DNA of 64,000 bases, from positions 27,738,775 to 27,802,774 of the forward strand of contig NC_092629.1 in the NCBI RefSeq assembly GCF_039555335.1, read 5' to 3'. Positions 10,860 to 20,964 of the stretch are shown here, piece after piece. How positions within the stretch are numbered: the first letter of the stretch is position 1; each line of letters opens with the position of its first letter. Origin of the DNA: Amphiura filiformis. Lineage: Eukaryota; Echinodermata; Ophiuroidea; Amphilepidida; Amphiuridae. The translations under genes were made by a program, and so were the position numbers. The notes under the pieces are model-generated. The model was given only the letters and a program-made list of their open reading frames with translations, was not told the origin of the DNA and made no database searches.

Positions 10860-11815
10860 AATTCTAAACCTGTGTAAGAATACCAGAATGTGACAGTTCA
10901 TACACAGTTCAGATTCGAAGGAAAGTGATGTGTCGACAATTATTAGCCTTAACCTCTGGACATACCCAGTAGCTAAGTCCACGTGTTCTTTGAGTATACT
11001 GCCCTCTCCTAAGAAATATGCCTTTTAAAAGTAGGATGCACAGACAGTAAGAGGTGAGTCGTCTGTTGCTATTTCAGTAGCGAGCCAGGAGTGAGCTAGC
11101 ACTGTGACCAAAAAGTGAGTTGGTAGTCGGAGTTGACAGTTAACCATGTAGGTGTTAACAAGTCTTTAAAATGGCATGATTTCCATAGGCAGAAGAAGTA
11201 ACACTGAGAACTCGTCTTATTAAACACTAAGGCTCGGGCCAAGATGATCTGCATATTGTTCTTGAGCGCCCACAGAAATAAAGTAGTGGTACATCGACAG
11301 TCTTAACTAAAATATGTTGTCTCATCGCCTTTCGATTGTGTGTTTCTCCAGATCAAGAAGAACCCGGACAGAAAAAGGGATGTAGGCCCCATTTGCATAT
11401 TTCTAAAGCTTTCTAATAAATGTACTTCTCCACGACAGGTGGATTCCTACACCTGCTTATGTTGTGACGATTTTATTGACGTAGTCATGTGCAGCATCTT
11501 GTTAGCTCTTTAACCACCTTTGCTACAAAACCTCTTAAATTGACCAAGGTACCAGTATTTGAAATTTGGTGCATTTGCATAATTGCAAATTAAAAGAGGA
11601 GCACGCAGAGTAGGTGAAATGCAGATCAGTAAAGCGTTGTAATAATACATGTATTTTGAATTAACAATTGAATAACTTGAACCAGGTACTTGGTTTGGTC
11701 GAGAGGGGCTGTTTGCGAACAATTTAACAAGCTTGGCCATACATGACAACGCTTCATGTAAAGAAAGTTTTGGTATATGAGATATCATATTTCAGTGGAT
11801 AAGTTCTTGTCTTAA
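10860..11815. other. Intron without recognised gene
   Basis: No exon with correct phases was found. The 11040-11500 part is less AT-rich and may be an old mobile element, but no ends were identified. Confidence 0.35.
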
Positions 11816-12020
11816 AGCCATGTGTCATTGCTCCACAGCGAGACACTGAATTCTTGAGTATACTTTTTGGAAGATGCCCAGTGGTGTATTGCACTGCCGC
11901 CTTCAGGCTCAGTGCTTTCTTTTTACCGCGTTCTTTCTTCTTCTTCTTTCTTTCTTCTTCTGTCAACATCATAATCATGCACCCATCGTAGCCACATGCT
12001 TTCAGCCATGCAGTGTCGAC
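11815..12020. repeat. Dispersed repeat family (partners at 27535-27665 and 50300-50430)
   Basis: The stretch with AAGAAGAAAGAAAGAAGAAG (reverse strand), GTGGCTACGATGG and ACGCGGTAAAAAGAA occurs inverted at 27535-27665. The TTGCTCCACAGCGA part recurs at 50315-50370 and, weaker, near 44180. Lysine-rich open frames through it (about 11754-11978 minus and 27533-27718 plus) come from the purine tract. Confidence 0.65.
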
Positions 12021-12363
12021 ACCCTATATTATAAATATAAACTTAAGGTTGGTCTGAACCCTGGAATTATGGAAACTTTCGGGCCTCATAACTGCTAAAT
12101 TGTTGGTGTAATGTATATAAAAGTATACATATTTAGAATGGCAAAGACTTGATAAGTTCATCTGTGAGGTCAAATTTGGGCCAAAATGCTCATTTTTGGC
12201 CCAAAATCCTAAAAAACTGGTTTTTGGCCCACTTCTTACATCGTACATCCTACCAAAAAAATTCTTGGGCCAAAAATTTTTTTTATTAATTTTTAAAAAC
12301 TAGATAAAAATATCTAGGAGCCGTTTTTTATTTTTTTGAATTTTGACCAACTTCACCAAAAAT

Positions 12364-12757
12364 AGCTGTTCGATGATTATAGCCTTCATTTAGCATGTAC
12401 TAAGCCTGCAAAATGATGAATTATGTAAATTAGGTACAGCTAGTCGACAGCCTTCACTAGCTGTTCAATAATTTGAACCTTGGGTCAACCACTGAGGAAG
12501 TGAAGGCTAGTGCAGGCTATAACTGGCTAACAGCTATAAGCCAAGTTCAAAAATCGAACAGCTGTATCTAAACTAGCTGTTCAAAAATGTGAAGGCTAAA
12601 TTATAGCTGATCAAAAATGTGAAGGTAATAATTATAGCTGTTCAAAAATGTGAAGGCTAAATTATAGCTGTTCCAAGCATGTAGCAGCTTAAGCTACTGG
12701 CTGTTCAAACTTACAACTGCTGAGTAACAGCCTAGTGAAGGCTTAATTAGCTGTTCA
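12364..12757. repeat. Short tandem and inverted repeat on AGCTGTTC/GTGAAGGCTA
   Basis: Units of about 30 bp (TAGCTGTTCAAAAATGTGAA followed by GGCTAAATTA) repeat three times at 12565-12680. Diverged and inverted forms (AGCCTTCA, GAACAGCT) flank them out to about 12364 and 12757. It looks like the core of a degenerate fold-back element. Confidence 0.7.
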
Positions 12758-13624
12758 CTTTGGTAAGGGGAGCGACGGGCGATTGGTATTTCACCGAACG
12801 CAAGAAAAGGAGTCCCATCTGATTGGCTAGAAATCGATCGCTAGATCGCTCAGTGGTGGAGTACAAACTCAAAATGGAGAGATGTATTCAATTCGATTGA
12901 AATCAATATTCTATTATTGACACAGATAAAGAATGTGGTATAGTGTGTTGATATAGTACATTGTATAGACTTGTGCTTTAATATTCTGTACACATGTTCC
13001 TTTATAAATTATAATTCTCAAACAGTTTAATATATCACAATTTTGACGAACGATTTCAAAATTGTTACGGATAAAATGCAGTAAAATATATCCACAGCAA
13101 ACAGCAATCCCAGCTAATTAGTGTATTGCATTTCCATTTAGTGTATTGGAAACAAAACCTGGGATTTACCTGACAAAAATCGACTTTTCTTGAATGGCAA
13201 TATCATATGGGGTACTTGATCATCTCATATCGTATGCATATGGTATGCTTAGCCCGAGTCGCTTGGCCTATCTCGAACAAAATCGCCATGCGTAGCTTTT
13301 GAAAAACGAGAGGATTCGCCGTACTATCACAGCAATTTTTGACACGAAGATATAGAGATGATGACGCTGTGCCATGTTGATCATGGTCACTTGGTCCATT
13401 GAGGGGTGCCACAAATGTCACATGATCATTTCTGGTCAAAGGTCATCCACTCATCAACGGCCAGTGTCTAAAAGTTATACACAGAATTGGGATCAAAGAT
13501 CAATAAGGGGTCACTTCCGGTCAAAATCTACCCCAGAATATAGTCCTCTCGATTTGTTTTCACAAACTATGAAGATCGAGGTTTGGTTTTACCGTAGAAA
13601 CATTTGAAAGTAACATTGTCTTAC
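12758..13624. other. Intron; one DR1-type motif at about 13434
   Basis: No exon was seen. GGTCAAAGGTCA (13434-13445) is a perfect direct repeat of two nuclear-receptor half sites with one base between, but it lies in sequence resembling the repeat at 26890-27530 and may be incidental. Confidence 0.3.
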
Positions 13625-13672
13625 CATAACGTGTTCGTTTAGGGACCGCTCCTGGTGCTGTATTTTCATTAC
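13625..13672 (-). CDS. Microexon 11, basic module (48 nt, phase 1-1)
   Basis: It codes (G)NENTAPGAVPKRTRY, bounded by an acceptor ending CTATAG and donor GTAAGACAAT. It is the first of the short modules in reading order after the 38-residue basic exon 10. Confidence 0.75.
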
Positions 13673-13737
13673 CTATAGGATAGATGAGAGACACAATATT
13701 TGATACTGATTTGAACAATTCAATCGGGGAATAATTA

Positions 13738-13830
13738 TAATACACCATAGCAATGTATTGGATGATATGAATAGGCAAAATGTTATTTTCCTTGTTTTGC
13801 TTGACCTATCCGCAGCATTCGACACTATCA
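13738..13830 (+). mobile_element. Reverse transcriptase fragment (motif A), copy 2
   Basis: The plus strand reads VLDDMNRQNVIFLVLLDLSA and then AFDTI, a clear non-LTR RT motif A region (D-L-S-A-A-F-D). It is better preserved than the copy at 10735 and truncated on both sides. Confidence 0.7.
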
Positions 13831-14103
13831 TTTCATTTATCCGTTCATTATTATTCTGGTAAGCTCTTTCAATTACTGATCTCCCAAGAGGTCCAGATCA
13901 AGCAATATAAATCAGACAATAAGTACAAATTAAAAATAATACTTATATAGCAATCAAATAGTCAATAGAAATACAATTATCCTAGCAGAGAACAAGAGCA
14001 TTTGTCCAATTTTAAATTTAGCATATCTACACTGTACGTAATACAAGTGGCCAACCTCAAGAGTTCAATTGTAAGTACATGATGAAAAGTCTCACCGTCT
14101 TAC

Positions 14104-14217
14104 CTTTAGGCCTAGGTCTCTTGCGTGGTTCATGCACTACATTAGCTTTTCTTGGTCCATCTCCTTTGGTCACTTCTAAAGCTTCTGGTTGGCTAAATTT
14201 AGAGTGTAGCTTTGGTT
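14104..14217 (-). CDS. Exon 10: basic, proline-containing linker (114 nt, phase 1-1)
   Basis: The acceptor ATATTTACAG and donor GTAAGACGGT bound it. It reads (E)PKLHSKFSQPEALEVTKG and then DGPRKANVVHEPRKRPRPK. The RKRPRPK end is a run of basic residues that could act as a nuclear-localisation or phospholipid/actin-contact patch; this is composition-based inference. It follows the second CARD and opens the modular linker. Confidence 0.75.
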
Positions 14218-14597
14218 CTGTAAATATCACAATAAGAATACAATTTTCATTCCCATATTTTTTTTATTTGATTTATCTTTCTTGAGGGTAAAATTGGATT
14301 CCGTGACTAGCACTGCTTTCCAAGCAGGTCCCTACACAAACTCATAGATGTTTTACCAAAAATATACAAATATAACCCTTCATACACTTATAGCAACCGA
14401 TCAGAAAAGCTGTTCGAAAAATACATGGAGTGCATCTTATTGCACTCTGCATACTACATGCACTGCTTTTAAATGCATTTGTGTCACATATATATGATTT
14501 ATTCATTTTCCTTGGAGGTGGATGTATATAATATTTGCTAGTATTTCAGGATATTTATGAAATAGGTGAAGAACTGCTTAACTTGTTTCTCAAGGAT

Positions 14598-14708
14598 TTG
14601 GATAAAATAATGCACTTGTGCTGAGATGTTGATGCGTACTCATGCACTCTCCACTTCATGACTTGTGCCATTAGATGCATTTTAGCGCAAGTGCATTATT
14701 TTATCCAA
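14598..14708. repeat. Inverted repeat, 21-bp arms
   Basis: TTGGATAAAATAATGCACTT at the left is matched in reverse by AAGTGCATTATTTTATCCAA at the right, with about 70 bp between. It is probably a small miniature element in the intron. Confidence 0.7.
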
Positions 14709-14817
14709 TTTCAATCCCATCAGTAATATCATATAGCCTATGCAGTTATTAACCTACAATTAATGCACTCTAAATTCTTAGATTTAGAAGTATAATCATA
14801 CGTTACAAGATTCTTAT

Positions 14818-15180
14818 CGTGCACAGGTATACTGTCAGCAAGGTACTCGACTGGTGCAAAGTACCTCACAAAGTACCAACAGTGCTACTGCACAGGACCC
14901 ACCAGCAGTTGCATTGCACTGGTACTATACTGGTACTCCCCTGTACTGTACACACTATGAAGTTCATTTGTCAAGATTTAGTTCATATTCTGACGTTTTC
15001 TTGACCATTTCTTGACTTTTCTTAACTATTTCTTTATAATTCAAATAAAGAAGTCAAGAGAAGTCAAGATATTGTCAAGGAAATGTCCAAATCTGAACTA
15101 ATGAATTTCCTAGTGACAATACCGCCAAGTACTTTGGCGACATTGTACCTGTACAGGCAGCCCCAATAGGAATCTTGTAG
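14818..15180. repeat. Dispersed repeat family (inverted partner 19597-19775)
   Basis: The segment with CTACTGCACAGGACCCAC and GACTGGTACTCCCCTG-type words occurs in reverse at 19597-19775. Its middle (14960-15110) holds an inverted pair of CTTGACTTTTCTT/AAGAGAAGTCAAG words. The relation suggests a fold-back element family within introns of this gene. Confidence 0.55.
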
Positions 15181-15217
15181 TGTATGACTTAACAAATTAA
15201 AACAAGGAACTTCATAC

Positions 15218-15502
15218 CTTTGGTAAATTCACATTCTATATTAACAACTTCCCTGAATAAATCATCACGTTCTTTACGCAGTGCTGACATAAAAACAAAA
15301 TATGCTTTTGCCTCTTTTAAGCCTTAATGTTTCCAGCAAAAATCAACCTTCTCTGAAAAAGCTTGTATGCTTTTTATTTTCTGCTTGTCAGCAAAGGTGA
15401 GCATGCGCCGTGCATACATGTTTTCAATGACATAATAGGGATCCAAAAAGCCGCAAAGTTTTTCTGTAGCTTCCATAAGTATAGCCCTAATGTTCCTCAA
15501 GT
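15218..15502 (-). CDS. Exon 9: second CARD-like domain with compensating frameshifts and in-frame stop
   Basis: The 285-nt exon runs phase 1-1 between acceptor TTATTACAG and donor GTATGAAGTT. It reads DLRNIRAILMEATEKLCGFL, DPYYVIENMYARRMLTFADK and QKIKSIQAFSEKVD, then after a disturbed stretch YFVFMSALRKERDDLFREVV. It aligns position by position with the exon-1 CARD (ILxExTxxLC, L-x-x-x-D-x-Q-K-I, E-K-V, F-M-x-x-L). Literal reading gives a TAA at 15326-15324. Between an A-run at 15338-15342 and a T-run at 15315-15318 (plus strand) the alternate frame resembles the helix-4 sequence of CARD1, so a one-base loss and a one-base gain seem to have occurred. Sequencing error, an allele, or decay of the domain would all explain this. 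Confidence 0.7.
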
Positions 15503-16350
15503 CTGTAATAAAAACATATCGAAATAATAAGTAATAATAACTATATGCAAACTACAGTTACGATGAAATTTCAAGTTGACAATGACAAAATCATTGAAAA
15601 GTGAAGAGGGGGGGGGGCGCTTGAATTGACCAATTCAGCATCGATTCTGCGCCCCTTCTAGTAAAAAGAAAGTCAAACTTTTGTGGGCTTCACATGCATT
15701 TCAGCACAAAATCACTTGAAAGATCAATTTAAGACCGATATTCAACTTCATTAAAAAGTAATGAGTTATAGGCCCCATTTGTGCAATTTTTCGCGCAATT
15801 TCAACCAAATTTTCTCCTAAATATAAAAGGAAATGACTATTTTAAACTGACCAACAATTAAGAAGTAAATATCTCTTGAAATAATTTTACAAGAGGGAAA
15901 TGAAAATCAAGGATTTTACTGTAGCCTATGTTGGGACTCAACCACCCCCTGGTCATCTGTGCTGGTCGGTCCTACCCCGGGGAAGGGGCTGGCCGGGGGT
16001 AAAATCTTATCACTAAAATAAGCGCAAAGGATGGATCTACGATTGGTAAAGAAACACATTTTTTTTATGACAGATGAAAAGCTTTAGTTCTCACGGTTAA
16101 CCCACTTTTGATGCACTTTGGGGAACATATTGAGAAAAATATGGACTCATTTCCACTAATACTGAAATCACAGTCTTGGCACAATAAAGTGGGGATAAGT
16201 TTGATGATTGGAACATCTTACTTTAAAGCTACAGATTGGAATTCTCTGATTCCCAGGAAAATGGTAAAAGAGTAACATGATGAGTAGGTGTAAATTTCAC
16301 CTTGAGCATATGTCTTTACACCCTAACATTAGTAGGACTACAACTGGTCA
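15503..16350. other. Intron, nothing recognised
   Basis: AT-rich with short homopolymer runs (a G run near 15607); no exon was seen. Confidence 0.4.
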
Positions 16351-16459
16351 GTTTTCATTTCCACATCTGTTTGTTCAAGTGATATGGGTTTTCATTTCCA
16401 CATCTGTTTGTTCAAGTGATATGGCTTTTCATTTCCACATCTGTTTGTTCAAGTGATGG
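16351..16459. repeat. Three tandem copies of a 35-44 bp unit
   Basis: The unit TTTTCATTTCCACATCTGTT plus TGTTCAAGTGATATGG is present three times in a row with almost no divergence, so the expansion is recent. Confidence 0.9.
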
Positions 16460-16529
16460 CTTTAAACAATTTAACTTCATAATATATAACTGCTTCAAAT
16501 GCCCAGGGGGCACTTCAATTTGAAATGGA

Positions 16530-17030
16530 TATAGGTGCAGGGCTGACACTTACAGGGGATTCGGTGAGAGCAAAATGTAAAAAATGTGGGGTCACTGGGT
16601 GAGAGCATGATTTTTGGCATTTGGTGAGAGCAAAATGAGAGGGGATTTGGTGAGACCTAAAATATAAAAAATATGGGGTCATTTGGTGAGAGCATGATTT
16701 TTGGCATTTGGTGAGAGCAAAATGTTAAAAATATGAGGTCATTGGGTGAGAACATGGCCTATATTTTTAATGGAACCTTTGGGTGAGAGCCAAAACAGTG
16801 CCACAGAAACCTGATGAAACATTGAATTTCTAGTTTTAAATGGTTTAAAATGGCTTTGTTTTTTCAAAATAAGTAACAAAATATGTGATAAATACAAGTT
16901 GCTGTTTAAATTGAAAAAATAAGGGTCTTTGGGTGACAGATCAAATGGGAAAATATAAGGTCTTCGGGTGATGTGTTCAGTAAACAAATATATGGGGTCT
17001 TTGGGTGACAGCGACGCTGAAAAGGGGAGT
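16530..17030. repeat. GGTGAGAGC repeat (inverted relative at 38440-39100)
   Basis: Words such as CATTTGGTGAGAGC, AAAATATGGGGTCATT and TTTGGGTGACAG alternate across about 500 bp. The left edge GCTGACACTTACAGGGGATT has an inverted counterpart at about 39060-39100. The minus-strand frame running on from the FN3 exon into this stretch is not coding. Confidence 0.7.
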
Positions 17031-17100
17031 CGTAACATCCCTACATGCGTGTCACCTCCAAAGTGGGAGTGCCCCCAGGTTAAAATGCATGTAAACTTAC

Positions 17101-17434
17101 CAAGGTTTGGTGTTGTTATGGCCAAATCAGAAAGAGGACTTATGGGCCCATACTTGGAACCATCATGCAGACCTCGCACACAAAAGGCATACTGTTGGTA
17201 GTGATCTAACTCCTTTACTGTACAGGTAAATATACTGTGAGGAATTTGATCAGGATGCTTTTTCCAGTGACCAGCTGGTCCACCTGCACGTCTACCTGCA
17301 CCTTCTACATACTCCACCTGGTATTCATATACAGGCTGTATTACTGGTCTTGGTCTATGGCACCAGTTTACTGTCATCTCTGTAGTTCCAATATTCAGTT
17401 CATTTACAACAGGTTTTCTTGGTCCAATTGGTAC
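17101..17434 (-). CDS. Exon 8: complete FN3 domain in one exon
   Basis: The 334-nt exon has phase 0 in and phase 1 out, acceptor TTCCATTGCAG and donor GTAAGTTTAC. It opens VPIGPRKPVVNELNIGTTEM and TVNWCHRPRPVIQPVYEYQV, and its second half has IFTCTVKELDHYQQYAFCVR and GPISPLSDLAITTP. The Trp of strand B, Y-x-V-E-Y of strand C, and V-K-x-L-x-x-x-x-x-Y-x-F of strands E-F identify FN3. An unusual Gly/Arg-rich loop (about residues 372-384: VEGAGRRAGGPAG) lies after strand C. It directly follows the CH pair. Confidence 0.9.
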
Positions 17435-17819
17435 CTGCAATGGAATAATAAAAAATATTTCTGCCCACTCTCCACATGATTGGAGAATATAATAAGGTTT
17501 TAAATATATGGGTTTGTAAAAATGAAAAGGTGCTGAAATGTTTCAAAATGTTGAAAGGGGGCCAAATAATATCAGGCACATTGGGAGGCTAGGCGATTTT
17601 TGCCAGATAATTTTGGGAATTCACCCTTTATGCATAATGAAACTAATAAAATACACAAGACGGCAAAACATTGATAAAAGTATACTGAATACAAAATGTA
17701 ACTGCACATTAAAAACAAAGCAATTTCTTAAAGACGCTAAAACTAATAAAGTTGTCAATATAGATGGAGAATTTTGTTCTATGTACATTTTGATACCTCA
17801 TTCGGCATGATTTATTCCA

Positions 17820-18148
17820 TTAAGGGGTACTACACCTGACCAATTTTATGCCTATTTTTGCATTTTTCTCAAAAGGTATAGCACATTGGTGACAAGTAAG
17901 ATATGTATATTATAGTGGCAAGGACTACAATTACTGCACTGAAAATTCAACAACTCAAGGCTAGTAGATCAAATATTGGTTTTCCCTCATTTTCAACTGT
18001 TGTCTGTGCTGAAATACAATTTCCAGTGCAGTAGTTGTAGTCCTTGCCCCTATAATATACATATCTTACTTGTCACCAATGTGCTATAATTTTGGAGAAA
18101 AATGCAAAAATAAGCACAAAATTGGGCAGGGGTGTAGTACCCCCTTAA
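17820..18148. mobile_element. TTAA-flanked palindromic miniature element, 329 bp
   Basis: TTAAGGGGTACTACACC at the left is mirrored by GGTGTAGTACCCCCTTAA at the right. Complementarity extends inward through CACATTGGTGACAAGTAAGA and GGACTACAAxTACTGCACTG, so most of the element is one long hairpin. TTAA at both ends would fit a piggyBac-type target duplication, but the terminal bases are not diagnostic. It lies in the intron between exons 7 and 8. Confidence 0.85.
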
Positions 18149-18606
18149 GCTATAATATGCATTTGTATGACAAAGTTCTAATTTGAAAAGTGAATTTGGA
18201 TATTTTCTTCAAGGAGGTTTCTGCATCCTTTTGCATTCCCATTGGCCTGTAACTTTTTGGCATGGCTGGTAACTTTTCTGACTGACATCTAGTTGCCGCC
18301 CAGCTGACCGGTAACTTTTAAGGTCATGCCCGGCTGGCCTGTAACTTTTTGAGGCTTATTTCAAACACTGCTTTTGTTACGGGTTCATAACAGCCTGACA
18401 GATGAATGCTCACTTCACTATGTTTGATATCTGCATGCTGCTGAGGAAAAGGTTGATGTAAATTTTTGTCACTTTCAAATAATTCAAATTACTATAAGTT
18501 GAGGAAATAAAGTTGTATCATGCCGATTAGGCAGAACAAAACTCTCCATCTACAATGCAATTTAGAAATACACAAACCAAGAAGGGTTGTAGAAGATCAC
18601 ACATAC
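18149..18606. other. Intron, nothing firm
   Basis: GGCCTGTAACTTTTTGG-type words recur three times at 18240-18350, suggesting a small degenerate repeat. No exon was seen. Confidence 0.4.
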
Positions 18607-18699
18607 CTCAGTTTCAGTGCATGAACAAAATTGAGCCAGATATGCCATCACACATATTTCATCTGCTTTTCCACTCTGCATATCACTTGCTGTAATGAC
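18607..18699 (-). CDS. Exon 7: C-terminal end of CH2
   Basis: A 31-codon phase 0-0 exon, acceptor TCTCAATAG and donor GTATGTGTGA. It reads VITASDMQSGKADEICVMAY and then LAQFCSCTETE. Family knowledge: filamin CH2 ends with a V-I-T-P-x-x-x-x-x-x-x-x-x-E-x-x-V-M-T-Y-L-x-Q-F pattern, which this matches closely, including V-M-x-Y-L-x-Q-F. Confidence 0.88.
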
Positions 18700-19431
18700 C
18701 TATTGAGATATAGCAATAAAAAGAAATGAAAATAAATTGTTCAAATGGTTATCTAATATTACTCAGTATACAAATATTTATTAGGACAAATGGTAAGAAT
18801 ATTGTCATGAGGTGAAATATGGACTTTTCCATTCAAATATGATGCTTTGCTGAGTTGAATGGAACAGTAGATATTACAACGAATGAAAATTTCTTTCAAT
18901 TGGACAACTAAAAACATTCAATATTTGTTGTAGTAACGCATAATCTGTTTTCACCTAATATGTATAACATCAGGAAAACAAAATAAATATCTACATTATA
19001 TCTATTTTAGAAGTAACACCCGCACCTAGTATTGGCAAGTCGAGGGGGTCATTTCGAACTCTACGCTCATGTTTAACAGTGTTGTCATGGTAGCTGCGCA
19101 TGAGTGCAATAGATAATAGACTGTTACACTCACGGAGTGCAATAGTGTTTTGCAAAAAATAACAAAACTAATCAATAGTAATTGACCAATCAAATGACAA
19201 GAATCTTTGTAAGAGTAATATAAATTGAATTATTTACCTCCGACTGACTTTCTGTTCTAGCTAAATTTATCAGACAAATTAAACACAATTAAAACAAAAT
19301 CTTAAAAAGCTTGAAAATTATAACAGTTTTTGAAAAAGCAAAAGTTGTCAGTCAAATTCAATCCAGTTCTAGATCACATGTCTTGCCCCTAATTTCAAGA
19401 TATCACTTTCAAGAATACTGCATAACCTAAC
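18700..19431. other. Intron, nothing recognised
   Basis: No exon or ordered repeat was recognised. Confidence 0.4.
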
Positions 19432-19529
19432 CTGTGCTATTTGAAGCCAGTCTTCTGCCATCTTCATTGCTTCTTCTATATTCCGTGTAGCATAATCTTC
19501 TTCCCAAGATTCCCAGTCACAACATGCTC
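19432..19529 (-). CDS. Exon 6: CH2 middle
   Basis: Phase 1 in, phase 0 out; acceptor AAAAATCAG and donor GTTAGGTTAT. It reads (G)ACCDWESWEEDYATRNIEE and then AMKMAEDWLQIAQ. The C-x-D-W-x-S-W and A-x-x-x-A-D/E-D-W-L-x-I motifs are those of the filamin family CH2, and the run-on to V-I-T in exon 7 is in frame. Confidence 0.9.
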
Positions 19530-19596
19530 CTGATTTTTTTTGAATGAAATAACAACAACAAAACACAATATTACTCAACACATTTTTTTTCTCAAA

Positions 19597-19775
19597 CATA
19601 CCACAAGATACTTGGCTGGTACTGTGCAGAACCAGGGGAGTACCAGTCTAGATACGTACAGTCTTGTGGGTCCTGTGCAGTAGCAGCATTGGTACTATGT
19701 GGGTACTTTGTGTGCACCAGATACCTAGGCGACAGTGTACCTGTGCAGGCGGCCGCAACCCGCAATAGTCATCTT
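19597..19775. repeat. Dispersed repeat, inverted relative of 14818-15180
   Basis: It shares GTGGGTCCTGTGCAGTAGCA (reverse-complement form) and GGGGAGTACCAGTCTA-type words with the 14.8-kb segment. Both sit in introns of the same gene. Confidence 0.6.
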
Positions 19776-19807
19776 ATGAGACAACTAGTTGCTTTAAGGT
19801 TACTTAC

Positions 19808-20047
19808 CAGGAGCAAATTTATTCACCAAAGCACCAATAGCCTTTCCATCAGTCCAGTCACTAGTAAAATTTGTGATATAGCAGCTTGGAATCTGCCCCT
19901 GCACCCAGGAAAGCAACTGGTCTCTTCTACTTTCCTTTGTCTGTGAAGCATCAGCTTTGCTCCCAAATGTTGTAAAACTTAAAAATAGTTGCTGCATCAC
20001 TGTTAGCATCACTGCTTTTTGGTTAACTGAATCCACCTCTTTCTTTC
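19808..20047 (-). CDS. Exon 5: end of CH1 and start of CH2
   Basis: A 240-nt phase 1-1 exon, acceptor TATGTACAG and donor GTAAGTAACC. The N-terminal part (VNQKAVMLTVMQQLFLSFTT) fits the last helix of a CH1 domain. The rest, RRDQLLSWVQGQIP and ITNFTSDWTDGKAIGALVNK followed by FAPG, is a textbook filamin CH2 start (L-L-x-W-I/V-Q, I-T-N-F, D-W-x-D/S-G-x-A-x-G-A-L-V). Between exon 4 and this last CH1 helix about 35-40 residues expected in a full CH1 are missing. Confidence 0.9.
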
Positions 20048-20116
20048 CTGTACATAAAATAATAATAAGTGTTGTGAATATATAATATAATAATAAATAT
20101 CTATACTTAGTATGCT

Positions 20117-20740
20117 TCAGAGGGCATGTGTGGTCTAGCAGTAGAGCACAGGCCTCACAATTGTGAGATTGTGGGTTCAAGCCCCGATGTGGCCATGTGT
20201 GTACTTGTGCCCCTGAGTAAGGTGCTTTACCGCAAATACTCCTCTCTATCTGACCAGGTGTATAAATAGGTACCAGCATTCTTCATTGCTGGGAAGGTAA
20301 CATGCAGACTCCAGACCTGCCAATCTACAGAAATCAGAATGAGGGACATTGAGACCAAAACCTTGTACATGTACACAAACCAGGTACCGACAAATTCAAA
20401 GACTTGAGGTGTGCAATACTTTCAGAATTCAGAGAAGGTTTTGCAGGTCTGAATTTATCACAATAGACTAAAGAGAATGCTATAGCAAATTTCAAAGTGA
20501 CATTTTCATCATTATCTGCTGTTCTTACATTTAAATTTGCCATCACTGAAATTTTCAGAAAACAGGACTGTCCCTCATTTTCACTTTGGTAAACCCCAAA
20601 TGAGGGACAGTCCCTCAAAATGAGGGACAGTTGGCAGGTCTGAGACTCGCTGTGGAAGATCCCCCACAGTAACATTACATGGAGGATCCGGAGTCTGGCA
20701 ACAATCGCCAATGAAAGAAAGATGGGCGCTCCTTCACTGT
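20117..20740 (+). mobile_element. tRNA-derived SINE, split by an inserted element
   Basis: The head carries a pol III box A-like TGGTCTAGCAGTAGAGC and a box B GGTTCAAGCCC (about 20171-20181), 45 bp apart as in tRNA genes. The body has CCTGAGTAAGGTGCTTTACC and CCAGGTGTATAAATAGGTACC-type sequence seen in many animal SINEs. The SINE is interrupted at 20312-20642 and resumes at 20643 with GCTGTGGAAGATCCCC. It lies in the intron between exons 4 and 5. Confidence 0.8.
20312..20642. mobile_element. Miniature element, 331 bp, with AGACTC target duplication
   Basis: It begins CAGACCTGCCAA and ends TTGGCAGGTCTG (perfect terminal inverted repeat). AGACTC stands at 20306-20311 and again at 20643-20648, so one six-base site was duplicated on insertion. 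Inside, TGAGGGACAGTCCCTCA words form hairpins. Removing it restores a continuous SINE. Confidence 0.88.
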
Positions 20741-20964
20741 TTATAGGCTTGCCTCCTTTTTTTTATATACTTAGCATGATAGGAATAATAATATACAAAT
20801 CAAGGAGATATGATATTAGACAACAGGATATCACCGTTACATATTTGCAACTGTTTCTACCATGTTTTAAACTCTACTCAATATATTTTAAACAACAACA
20901 TTTCCACTGAATAACACATGACTACTTCTTATACCTATATCTATACATTTTGATATCTATGTAC

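Noticed and set aside
10735-10860. An active reverse transcriptase gene
   Set aside because: Only motif A survives over about 30 codons; no other RT or endonuclease motif is present nearby.
11754-11978. Lysine-rich frame (and its relative at 27533-27718) as a nuclear protein
   Set aside because: It is produced by an AAG/GAA purine tract in a dispersed repeat present in both orientations.
15238-15345. An intron inside exon 9 using the TATGTCAG acceptor at 15284
   Set aside because: No donor gives the right phase, and the uninterrupted exon aligns with CARD1 on both sides of the disturbed stretch.
17538-17810. Plus-strand 90-codon frame in the FN3-flanking intron
   Set aside because: No domain, no splice sites, AT-driven composition, and opposite strand to the real exons.
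20128-20200. A functional tRNA gene
   Set aside because: Box A and box B words are present but the acceptor stem does not close and a SINE body follows directly.
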